Source: Strongylocentrotus droebachiensis (lineage: Eukaryota; Echinodermata; Echinoidea; Camarodonta; Strongylocentrotidae). Taken from it: a stretch of DNA of 64,000 nt. Where the stretch lies: contig JAVYIG010000610.1 in the NCBI GenBank assembly GCA_035222895.1, positions 434,001 through 498,000 of the forward strand. Direction: 5' to 3'. The position numbers and the translations under genes are program-made. The first letter of the stretch is position 1, and every line of letters begins with the position of its first letter. The notes under the pieces are model-generated. The model did not search any database and was not told the DNA's origin. It was given only the letters and a program-made list of their open reading frames with translations. Positions 48,990-57,607 of this stretch are shown here, piece by piece.

Positions 48990-50080
48990 AGAAATAGTGA
49001 TATGAAATGAAAGGACTTTACTGTGAATAAAGATTATAAGAGAAAGAGATAAAGATGACGGCAAGACAGGATACATATTGATACGAAAATAACAATAATA
49101 ATGAGATAGAGATGACGGAAAGAAAGAGAGTAAACACTGATAGCATAAGAATGAATAAAGATAATAAGAGAAAGATATAGAGATGACGGCAAGACATAGG
49201 GTACATATAGATAGGAAAATGATAATAATAATAAGATAGAGATGACGGAAAGAAAGAGAGTAAACACTGATAGCATAAGAATGAATAAAGATAATAAGAG
49301 AAAGATATAGAGATGACGGCAAGACATAGGGTACATATAGATAGGAAAATGATAATAATAAAAAGATAGAGATGACGGAAAGAAAGAGAGTAAACACTGA
49401 TAGCACAAGAATGAATAAAGATAATAAGAGAAATATATAGAGATGACGGCAAGACATAGGATACATATTGATAGGAAAATAATAATAATAATAAGATAGA
49501 GATGACGGCAAGAAAGAGAGTAAACACTGATAGCATAAGAATGAATAAAGATAATAAGAGAAAGATATACAGATGACGGCAAGACATAGGGTACATATAG
49601 ATAGGAAAATGATAATAATAATAAGATAGAGATGACGGCAAGAAAGAGAGTAAACACTGATAGCATAAGAATGAATAAAGATAATAAGAGAAAGATATAG
49701 AGATGACGGCAAGACATAGGGTACATAATTATAGATAGGAAAATGATAATAATAATAAGATAGAGATGACGGAAAGAAAGAGAGTAAACACTGATAGCAT
49801 AAGAATGAATAAAGATAATAAGAGAAAGATATAGAGATGACGGCAAGACATAGGGTACATATAGATAGGAAAATGATAATAATAATGAGATAGAGATGAC
49901 GGCAAGAAAGAGAGTATTACACTCATAGCATAATAATGAATAAAGATAATAAGAAAAAGATATACAGATGACGGCAAGACATAGGGTACGGCAAGAAAGA
50001 GAGTAAACACTGATAGCATAAGAATGAATAAAGATAATAAAAGAAAGATATAAAGATGACGGCAAGACAGGATACATCTT
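48990..50080 (-). repeat. 130-bp tandem array
   Basis: About eight units, spaced 130 bp by the marker tagggtacata (49,199; 49,329; 49,589; 49,719 and so on). Each unit is two similar halves built on 'gatgacgg(a/c)aagaaagagagt' and ataataagagaaagat. The last two units are shortened. On the minus strand all three frames are open, which creates long false ORFs. Confidence 0.93.
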
Positions 50081-50084
50081 TCTT

Positions 50085-50400
50085 TCATTAGTTTTATTCA
50101 TTCTTATTCTATCACTGTCTACTCTCTTTCTTGCTGTCATCTCTAGCTCTTTCATTAATTTTTATTCATTCTTATTCTATCAGTCTACTCTCTTTCTTGC
50201 TGTCATCTCTATCTCTTTCTTTCATTATTTTTATTCATTCTTATTCTATCACTGTCTACTCTCTTTCTTGCTGTCATCTCTATCTCCTTCTTTCATTTTT
50301 TTTTATTCATTCTTATTCTATCAGTCTACTCTCTTTCTTGCTGTCATCTCTAGCTCTTTCATTAATTTTTATTCATTCTTATTCTATCAGTCTACTCTCA
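50085..50400 (+). repeat. Inverted continuation of the array
   Basis: About five shorter units (48-70 bp) with actctctttcttgctgtcat and tttattcattcttattctat, the complement of the words in the preceding array. The array flips orientation at about 50,085, giving a head-to-head junction able to form a long hairpin. Confidence 0.88.
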
Positions 50401-50538
50401 GGGAACACTTTTATCACTAGAGTCTTCGTCACTGCTCGATTCGTCGGAATCAGAGTCCATGCTCCATGCTTCCATAGTAACAAGATCTCGAGCCTCCTCT
50501 ACACTAAACACACGTTGACGTTTTCCAGCAGGTGCCAT
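50398..50538 (-). pseudogene. piggyBac-like transposase N-terminal remnant
   Basis: A 46-codon ORF from the ATG at 50,536-50,538 to a TGA made at the edge of the tandem array. It starts MAPAGKRQRVFSVEEARDL and continues with an acidic Ser/Asp/Glu stretch (MDSDSDESSSDEDSSD). A basic start, an F-S-V-E-E-A helix and an acidic run are usual for the disordered N-terminus of piggyBac-family transposases. The catalytic DDD domain and the Cys-rich C-terminus are missing, cut off by repeats. Its position about 250 bp inside the TTAA-flanked right end fits the first coding bases of such an element. It cannot transpose by itself. Confidence 0.65.
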
Positions 50539-50787
50539 CGTAACATCAGTAAAAAAAATCCAAAGAAAACCGCTAAATACACGGTAATTTCGAATGTAAC
50601 ACTATGAAGAAAAACAGTTTACCGGAAAGTGTGCGATGTATACAATGTAAACAATAGTAAACGCAACGCGTGGCTACACACTGCGAGCGGTATTATGAAT
50701 GTCTAATTGACTCGTATACATCTGTGCAAAAATGCGAAGTTGGCACGCCTACGTCCGTGCAAATCGGCGAACAAAGCAAACAAAGAG

Positions 50788-51338
50788 TTAAAGTAATATG
50801 GTTAAGTTGTTCATTTATCCAGCATTTATCATCCTGGGTATGGGGTTTGATCAACTTTTTCAGGAATTTACCAGATTCACTTACACTTCTGAAGGTGAAA
50901 TTTTGTTTATATATTTTTTATACAGAATGCTCAATAACACAAATGTTCACGACACACAAATTATTTTCAGTCCATCAATCACCTGAATTTTTGTTGTTGT
51001 GAGAGATAGATACCTAGTGTATCTACCATTCCAGCTTAGTTAGTCAAATATCTCAGCAACTGTCCCTTTTAACACAGGTTGCTTTATTAACCCCTCTGCA
51101 CAGTCTTTTTTTTTTTGCCACATGTACATTTTTAAGGGAAAGAATTGCTTTGTGGAACACAATGGCTTGCAAAATTCTTGATTTGGCGGTATTGTTTAGC
51201 TCCATCACAACCCACATAACACCGGTATTAATCTTGCACGAGACACTTAAATAATCTTGGAGCCTTTGCTATATCTATCCAATGAAAAATGCAATGTGGC
51301 AGTGGCACAGGGCAACTGTTTGTGTGGCATCTAAAGAA
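50788..51338. other. Flank between the piggyBac-like element and ORF3
   Basis: Collinear with about 22,390-22,535 and longer. tttatt at 51,083-51,088 reads AATAAA on the minus strand, about 250 bp after the ORF3 stop, and is a candidate poly(A) signal. No other feature seen. Confidence 0.5.
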
Positions 51339-53210
51339 TTATGGAATATTATAGGGAGGTCTTTGACCTTCCCTTCTTCTATCAAGTCTCCCTGGCTCCC
51401 GGTTGCCCGTACGTATATATCTTTGACCTTCCCTTCTTCTATCAAGTCTCCCTGGCTCCCGGTTGACCCTGGGTATATCTCTTTGACCTTCCCTTCTTCT
51501 ATCAAGTCTCCCTGGCCCCCGGTTGCCCGTACGTATATCTCTTTGACCTTCCATTCTTCTATCAAGTCTGCCTGACTCCCGGTTGCCCATACGTATATCT
51601 CTTTGACTTTCCCTTCTTCTATCAAGTCTCCCTGGGTCCTGGTTGCCCATACGTATATCTTTTTGACCTTCCATTCTTCTATCAAGTCTACCTGGCTCCT
51701 GGTTGCCCATACGTATATCTCTTTGACCTTCCATTCTTCTATCAAGTCTCCCTGGCTCCTGGTTGCCCATACGTATATCTCTTTGACCTTCCCTTCTTCT
51801 ATCAAGTCTCCCTGGCTCCTGGTTGCCCATAAGTATATCTCTTTGACCTTCCATTCTTCTATCAAGTCTCTCTGGCTCCTGGTTGCCCATACGCATATCT
51901 CTTTGACCTTCCATTCTTCTATCAAGTCTCCCTGGCTCCTGGTTGCCCATACGCATATCTCTTTGACCTTCCATTCTTCTATCAAGTCTCTCTGGCTCCT
52001 GGTTGCCCATACGCATATCTCTTTGACCTTCCATTCTTCTATCAAGTCTCCCTGGTTCCTGGTTGCCCATACGCATATCTCTTTGACCTTCCATTCTTCT
52101 ATCAAGTCTCCCTGGCTCCTGGTTGCCCATACGCATATCCCTTTGACCTTCCATTCTTCTATCAAGTCTCCCTGGCTCCTGGTTGCCCATACGCATATCT
52201 CTTTGACCTTCCATTCTTCTATCAAGTCTCTCTGGCTTCTGGTTGCCCATACGCATATCTCTTTGACCTTCCATTCTTCTATCAAGTCTCCCTGGCTCCT
52301 GGTTGCCCATACGTATATCTCTTCGACCTTCCATTCTTCTATCAAGTCTCTCTGGCTCCTGGTTGCCCATACATATATCTCTTCGACCTTCCATTCTTCT
52401 ATCAAGTCTCCCTGGCTCCTGGTTGCCCATACGTATATCTCTTTGACCTTCCATTCTTCTATCAAGTCTCCCTGGCTCCTGGTTGCCCATACGTATATCT
52501 CTTTGACCTTCCATTCTTCTATCAAGTCTCCCTGGCTCCTGGTTGCCCATACGTATATCTCTTTGACCTTCCATTCTTCTATAAAGTCTCTCTGGCTCCT
52601 GGTTGCCCATACGTATATCTCTTTGACCTTCTATTCTTCTATCAAGTCTCTCTGGCTCCTGGTTGCCCATACGTATATCTCTTTGACCTTCCATTCTTCT
52701 ATCAAGTCTCCCTGGCTCCTGGTTGCCAATACGTATATCTCTTTGACCTTCCCTTCTACCAAGTCTCCCTGGCTCCTGGTGCCGGATCGTGCCTATATCA
52801 TTGAGGACTTGTATTACATCATAGCCATTCTCTGCTTTTTCATTCCAGTAAACTAACTGATCTTTATCAGCCCAAACCCACTGGGTTTTCCCTTTTGTTA
52901 CCACCTTGGCATGATGCTGGAGATCACCCAGACAAACTTGCTCTCCTAACGTCTCCATGACCAATCTCTTGTGCTTTGCCACACTTCCCTTCCCTAAACG
53001 AATGGAGAATTCACGTTGAGGATTAAACTTTGCCAGCTCGGCGTTCAGCTTTGATCGTATTTTACTGTGAACGATTTCAGTGTTCTGCGTTGAAAAAATC
53101 TCCGCCAGGTAACAGCTATCCCGCGATTCCGGGGGGTGGAGGTCCCTGGGGAACTCTCTCAAAGAAATGCAGTGTATCTCTGGATCTACTTTTGCTACTT
53201 GGCTTGCCAT
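51339..53210 (-). CDS. ORF3: unknown N-terminal domain plus about 23 copies of a 20-residue repeat
   Basis: A complete 623-aa ORF from the ATG at 53,208-53,210 to a stop at 51,339. Residues 1-140 match ORF1 at about 80% by eye (MASQVAKVDPEIHCISL, REFSIRLGKGSVAKHKRLVM, VTKGKTQWVWADKD, GYDVIQVLNDIG). From about residue 147 the chain is the repeat GQRDIRMGNQEPGRLDRRME with small variations, ending GQRPPYNIP. The repeat is polar, five Arg against four acidic residues, and lacks hydrophobic spacing for a fold; I infer a disordered or extended region. There is no signal peptide or membrane segment. The frame survives every repeat and the end is a normal stop, so expansion has been tolerated in frame. 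Function is unknown; a structural, binding or repeat-diversified role is possible but unsupported. Confidence 0.72.
   Translation of the reverse strand: MASQVAKVDPEIHCISLREFPRDLHPPESRDSCYLAEIFSTQNTEIVHSKIRSKLNAELAKFNPQREFSIRLGKGSVAKHKRLVMETLGEQVCLGDLQHHAKVVTKGKTQWVWADKDQLVYWNEKAENGYDVIQVLNDIGTIRHQEPGRLGRREGQRDIRIGNQEPGRLDRRMEGQRDIRMGNQEPERLDRRIEGQRDIRMGNQEPERLYRRMEGQRDIRMGNQEPGRLDRRMEGQRDIRMGNQEPGRLDRRMEGQRDIRMGNQEPGRLDRRMEGRRDICMGNQEPERLDRRMEGRRDIRMGNQEPGRLDRRMEGQRDMRMGNQKPERLDRRMEGQRDMRMGNQEPGRLDRRMEGQRDMRMGNQEPGRLDRRMEGQRDMRMGNQEPGRLDRRMEGQRDMRMGNQEPERLDRRMEGQRDMRMGNQEPGRLDRRMEGQRDMRMGNQEPERLDRRMEGQRDILMGNQEPGRLDRRREGQRDIRMGNQEPGRLDRRMEGQRDIRMGNQEPGRLDRRMEGQKDIRMGNQDPGRLDRRRESQRDIRMGNRESGRLDRRMEGQRDIRTGNRGPGRLDRRREGQRDIPRVNREPGRLDRRREGQRYIRTGNREPGRLDRRREGQRPPYNIP
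51356..52775 (-). repeat. 60-bp coding minisatellite inside ORF3
   Basis: About 23 units of exactly 60 bp, with one shortened unit at the start of the array (near 52,741-52,790). The first units by DNA coordinate (51,360-51,540) are the most diverged, and the middle units differ by one or two bases. Consensus differs from the ORF1 array at fixed sites (ccattcttctatcaag here, cccttcttctaccaag there). Confidence 0.97.
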
Positions 53211-53481
53211 ATCGCTGTGGAATTGAAATTAAAGTTGATTTAGATTCTTAATTAAACTTAATAAAATTTAATTAATTAATTAAAATTAATACAAGATAAC
53301 GTTGAATCGTAAGTTATGAATTGAATGATTCGTTGAGATTCCGTAAAATATCATGACGCAACGTACTGAAATTTAACATTGCATTTGTGGCATTTGCGGT
53401 AGTTCCCTGCCACAAAAATGGCCATTGTTATGAATTCCCCAAATGCAGTACATAATAGTTTGTAGTTGCATATAGTTGTTG
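53211..53481. promoter_or_regulatory. 5' flank of ORF3
   Basis: Shares tgaaatt...aaagttgatttagatt with the ORF1 flank (1,295-1,330), and more loosely with ORF2. It is AT-rich with a run of taattaa words at 53,255-53,290. It probably includes the ORF3 start region, but no TATA box or initiator can be named. Confidence 0.35.
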
Positions 53482-55950
53482 CCCAGATAGCAAAGTATCT
53501 GGGGCCCATATGGGTTACTTGTGGGCTTATCTGGGCTAAAATGTGGGCCCCATATGGTTGCCCATGTGGGCTATGTATGGGCCCATATGGGCCAGGGTTA
53601 CACATGGGGTAAATATGGGCAGGCCCACATCGTACCCATGTAAACCATATGTGGCCCATATGGGCTATGTATGGGCCCATATGGGCCCCACTTGGCCAAT
53701 CTGGGACCCATATGTACACCCTATGTGGGGCCCATTTGGGCCAAGTGGGTTTAGTGTGGGTTGAATATGGGCAGGCCCACATTACTCCCATATGGGCCCC
53801 ATATGGGTTGCCCATGTGGTCTATGTATGGCCCCACTTGGCCCATCTGGGACCCATGTGTTTTTTGCACCGTACACCCCGTCTGGGGCCCATATGGGCCA
53901 GGGTTTCGCGTGGGGTAAATATGGGTAGGCCCACATCGTACCCATGTAAACCATATGGGGCCCATTTGGGCTATAAGCGGGTTTTTATATGGGATCCATA
54001 TGGGTCAAGTGGGTTTGATATGGTCCCATATGGGCCAATGTAGTTCTAAATGGGCTTCATATTGTTTAAATGGGTTCTATTTTTATCCAGTTGAATTCAT
54101 TTATCCCATTTTAATTTCCAGGGTTACCAGTTGGGTTTAACTGGACCAGTCGTACCATTTGGCACAACTTTCAAACAGTTGAAAGCCCCAATTAGCAGAT
54201 ATAATTAGTACGTTATGTAACACTTGTACTAATTAATTTTGCCAATGGCAACAACACATCGTCTAAAATTTCCAATGTAAAGGCATTGGTATTAAGAAGA
54301 CTTGGTTAATTTGTTGAGATGAGACATTTCCATATACTTGTATTTTATTGAATCTGTTTTAATTCACAGTTAGTGTTTTTCTTAATTCATGTTTAATTAA
54401 ATGTAATTTATACAAAGTAGTGAAATGTCCTAATAATTAGCAATTTACATTTTGTAGTATTTTCGAAATGAATTGCATATAACTAAATCATCAGTAATTA
54501 GGAAATATCCTGTAAATTCAGATAAATTGTAAAAAAACATAGATGTACACGCACCCCATATTCATTATGCAAATTAGGGGGTTATTTGTGGGTTTTGGGT
54601 GGGAAGGCCCATCTGGTATACATCTGGTTTTTAGCTGGGCCCGGCCGATGCTCGATGTGCAACTTTCACCACCAAAAAACCCACATGGGGCCCACATGGG
54701 GCCCATATGTGTTGGTACTTGTGGGTTCTGGGTGGGAAGGCCCATCTGGTATACATCTGGTTTTTATATGGGCCACGTGGGATCCGTATACCTGTGGGTT
54801 CTTTGTGTGAAGGCCCATCTGGTATACATCTGGTTTTCAGCTGGGTGAAGACAATGTTCGACGTGCGATTTTTACCACCAAAAACCCACATGGGGCCCAT
54901 ATGGGGCCCATATGTGTCGGTAGTTGTGGGTTCTGGGTGGGAAGGCCCATCTGGTATACACCTGGTATTTAGCTGGGCCCAGCCAATGCTCGACGTGCGA
55001 TTTTCACCACCAAAAACCCACATGGGGCCGACATGGGGCCCATATATGCGTGGGTTCTTGGTGGGAAGGCCCATCTGGGCCCCATATGGGTTTTATATGT
55101 TTCTATCTGGGCTCAGTCGATCCATAATTATGCCACTTCGCCCATATAGATACCACATGGGGCCCATATGGTTTTATTATCTGGGTTCTAGGTGGGAAAA
55201 CCCATATGGGCCCTATATGGGTTTTATATGTTTCTATCTGGGCTCAGTCGATCCATAATTATGCCACTTCGCCCATATAGATACCACATGGGGCCCATAT
55301 GGTTTTATTATCTGGGTTCTAGGTGGGAAAACCCATATGGGCCCCATATGGGTTTTATATGTTTCTATCTGGGCTCAGTCGATCCATAATTATGCCACTT
55401 CGCCCATATAGATACCACATGGGGCCCATATGGTTTTATTATGTGGGTTCTAGGTGGGAAAACCCATATGGCCCCATATGGGTTTTATATGTTTCTATCT
55501 GGGCTCAGTCGATCAATAATTATGCTACTTCGCCCATATAGATACCACATGGGGCCCATATGGTTTTATTATGTGGGTTCTAGGTGGGAAAACCCATATG
55601 GGCCCCATATGGGTTTTATATGTTTCTATATGGGCTCAGTCGATCCATAATTATGCCACTTCGCCCATATAGATACCACATGGGGCCCATATGGTTTTAT
55701 TATGTGGGTTCTAGGTGGGAAAACCCATATGGCCCCATATGGGTTTTATATGTTTCTATCTGGGCTCAGTCTACCCTGAAATAAGACCACATCGCCCATA
55801 TAGATACCACATGGGGCCCATATGGTTTTTATTATCTGGGTTCTAGGTGGGACAAACCATATGGGCCATATATGGGTTTTACATGGTACATATGGGCCCC
55901 AGTAGGCCCACATGATTCCCATATGGGCCCCAAATACTTTGCTATCTGGG
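53482..55950. mobile_element. Inverted-repeat element filled with CCCATATGGG words
   Basis: 2,469 bp with 33-bp terminal inverted repeats differing at one base (cccagatagcaaagtatctg at the left; aaatactttgctatctggg at the right). The interior from 53,500 to 55,920 is almost wholly made of gggcccatatgggcc-like words in irregular order, with a regular 131-bp array to the right. It is absent from unit 1 (near 2,600). Target duplication is not clear (ttg / tgg flanks). There is no transposase. Confidence 0.85.
55085..55830 (+). repeat. 131-bp tandem array within the CCCATATGGG element
   Basis: About five and a half units marked by ttctaggtgggaaaacccat at 55,186, 55,317, 55,448, 55,578 and 55,709 (spacing 130-131). 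Each holds tttctatctgggctcagtcg and ataattatgccacttcgccc. Confidence 0.93.
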
Positions 55951-56114
55951 TGGTTAGGTACGGTAAGTGAGGAAAAATCAAGTAAATCCTTACGTGGAAT
56001 AAAATCCCTATTCTGCTTTTTTTGCACGTTAAAATCATGTATGATAAAGCTGGTGTGTAAATCCTCCCAATACATTCCATATTTATAATTTTTTTCCTTT
56101 CTTTTCCTTTGCAG

Positions 56115-56172
56115 ATTATCATTTCCATCAGGACACGCATCTTCTGCATTCTACTTCTTCACATACTGGGTT
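56115..56172 (+). CDS. PLPP: PLPP exon with catalytic C2 motif, unit 3
   Basis: 58 bp between acceptor tttgcag and donor gtaagtat, identical in sequence to the unit 1 exon although the flanking intron has diverged and the upstream polypyrimidine tract differs. It reads LSFPSGHASSAFYFFTYWV after the first base. Searching leftward by eye to the previous unit's last exon (30,640) I found no exon encoding LPP motif 1 (K-x6-R-P), so its splice partner upstream is unknown. Confidence 0.92.
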
Positions 56173-56870
56173 GTAAGTATATCCCATTTTGAATTACAGC
56201 AGCTCTGTTCACACGGTAGAGTCGCAGGTTTAAACGCTAAGTTGCGAAACCTTCACGTGATATACAACAATCACTTACAATGGTGAGGGTTCACACATGA
56301 CCGAAACAAAAAGCATTCATAGTTTTAAACTACAAACGGGGAAAGCATTCATTCTAACTACAAGCTGGCGTAACCTCAAAGTTAATTGTTTCCACACAGC
56401 ACACAAGTAAGGACCCCCCCCCTGCTGCTCTTCGGTATTGTACTCACCTTAGAATAAAAGTCGCTCATGATTTTTAACTTCAAGTATACTCTAGCTTTTT
56501 TTAAACGACAAGTGCGTCCGCAAGGTCCCTTACATTAAGATAACGTTGAAGTTTAAAACCACGACCTAAACTTAAAGTTAACGGACTGTCGTCTGAACCT
56601 AACTACTGAAACCTGCTATTGCCACCACCTGTATAGAAAGACCACCTGTCCATGAAGACCACAATCTTTTGTTCCCCTTAATCAGAGTTTCTCATTGGAA
56701 CTAACACTATATAAAGGGACCTTTGCAGGGTCTGCTTCAATTGTATTGTCATTACATTCTCTTGAAATTTTTGTTTCATGAAAATCAAACATAGCATTGA
56801 AAAAACACAAGAACTATGCCGATTCACATGACAAACATTACCTTAAAATCGGTTGGACTGTAACTCTGAT
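56173..56870 (+). other. Unit 3 intron, first part
   Basis: Collinear with 3,069-3,740. It includes the 'cctgtatagaaagaccacctgtcc' fragment (about 56,628) and a C run at 56,413. No gene seen. Confidence 0.75.
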
Positions 56871-57607
56871 CAGGGACGTGATAGAGAAGGACTTGAATCA
56901 AGCCGTTCTCCTTTGACCCCATGCTCCAAGCCGCCGGAAAGTTATGCGCTAATCTGCAGCTGTCGACCAGGTGGTGAGATAAAAGAGCGCATGAAATTTT
57001 AGGATTTAGAATTACTACATCAGAAAATGGTATCACAGCAACTGTTCGCTGTCCCTTCCAATGATTTCTCATCCATTGTTGAATGTGTAAAGAGTAGAAC
57101 AAGCGAACACAAACTTGTGTAATTTCATTCTTTTTTAAACTTGAAAAATACAAAAAACACGCGAAAACACGCATTAGCAAACTTAATGTTATTGAAGATT
57201 GTAAATCATGGATCAAATAACGGGACATTAAAGCATGCACAAATTAGCGCATCATCCTAAAATATTGAGTTTTTGACAGGATGTAATTTTTCTTTTACCA
57301 ACTCTGGCACACAATTTAAAGGCAGGACGGAGTTCTTAATTTGAAAATTTGTTTGATGCACTATTCCCAATAAAATTCCCATATAAAGTTTTTAATTTAC
57401 ACTGTAATTTTGCCGGTAATTTAATATTTTGTAATAAATGTAAAACTGGTGCCTGGCTTCCGAAATTCCCCGCAGTGGAAGCGCGGTTCGGAGCATGGAA
57501 CTTCAAAGCCAAGTGGAATGTTACACATCCCATTGTTACGCTTTAGAACTCAAGAATGCGTTTGAATAAATTACAAGAGTTTCGCCTCCTGTTCTTTCAC
57601 CTCCCTG
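56871..57607. mobile_element. hAT-like non-autonomous element, unit 3 only
   Basis: 737 bp starting cagggacgtg and ending cacctccctg (one mismatch), flanked by CTCTGAT on both sides (56,864-56,870; 57,608-57,614). Unit 1 has a single actctgatggag here. The 7-bp duplication is one short of the hAT norm. An open frame on the minus strand (56,824-57,240) crosses the left boundary and is not a transposase. Confidence 0.85.

Larger units (their letters stand above)
48055..50787. mobile_element. piggyBac-like element, internally replaced by tandem repeats
   Basis: 2,733 bp beginning ctctttatgcgcc and ending gcaaacaaagag (six-base matching ends, CTCTTT), flanked by TTAA at 48,051-48,054 and 50,788-50,791. 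The corresponding place in the previous unit (near 22,390) reads ttgaagtaatatgg with no insertion. The right side encodes a transposase-like N-terminus on the minus strand. The centre is a 130-bp tandem array plus an inverted continuation, and the catalytic domain is not recognisable. Confidence 0.85.

Noticed and set aside
49034..50155. 373-codon minus-strand ORF with alternating hydrophobic segments resembling a membrane protein
   Set aside because: It is the 130-bp array read through. The period is not a multiple of three, so the frame cycles through all three phases, each of which lacks stops. It has no domain and no homologous ORF outside the array.
51603..52856. 417-codon plus-strand ORF (and a shifted 416-codon minus ORF at 51,275-52,525) over the ORF3 repeats
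   Set aside because: These are shadow frames of the 60-bp minisatellite. Only the 51,339-53,210 frame continues into the unique domain shared by three paralogs.
53543..55784. Many Gly/Pro/Trp/Tyr/Met-rich ORFs of 60-183 codons
   Set aside because: They are translations of the CCCATATGGG words and 131-bp repeats; frames change from unit to unit and none has an independent start context or homolog.
56824..57240. 138-codon minus-strand ORF that looks moderately protein-like
   Set aside because: It starts inside the hAT-like element and runs past the 56,870 boundary into host intron. It has no transposase motif and the host part is non-coding in the other units.
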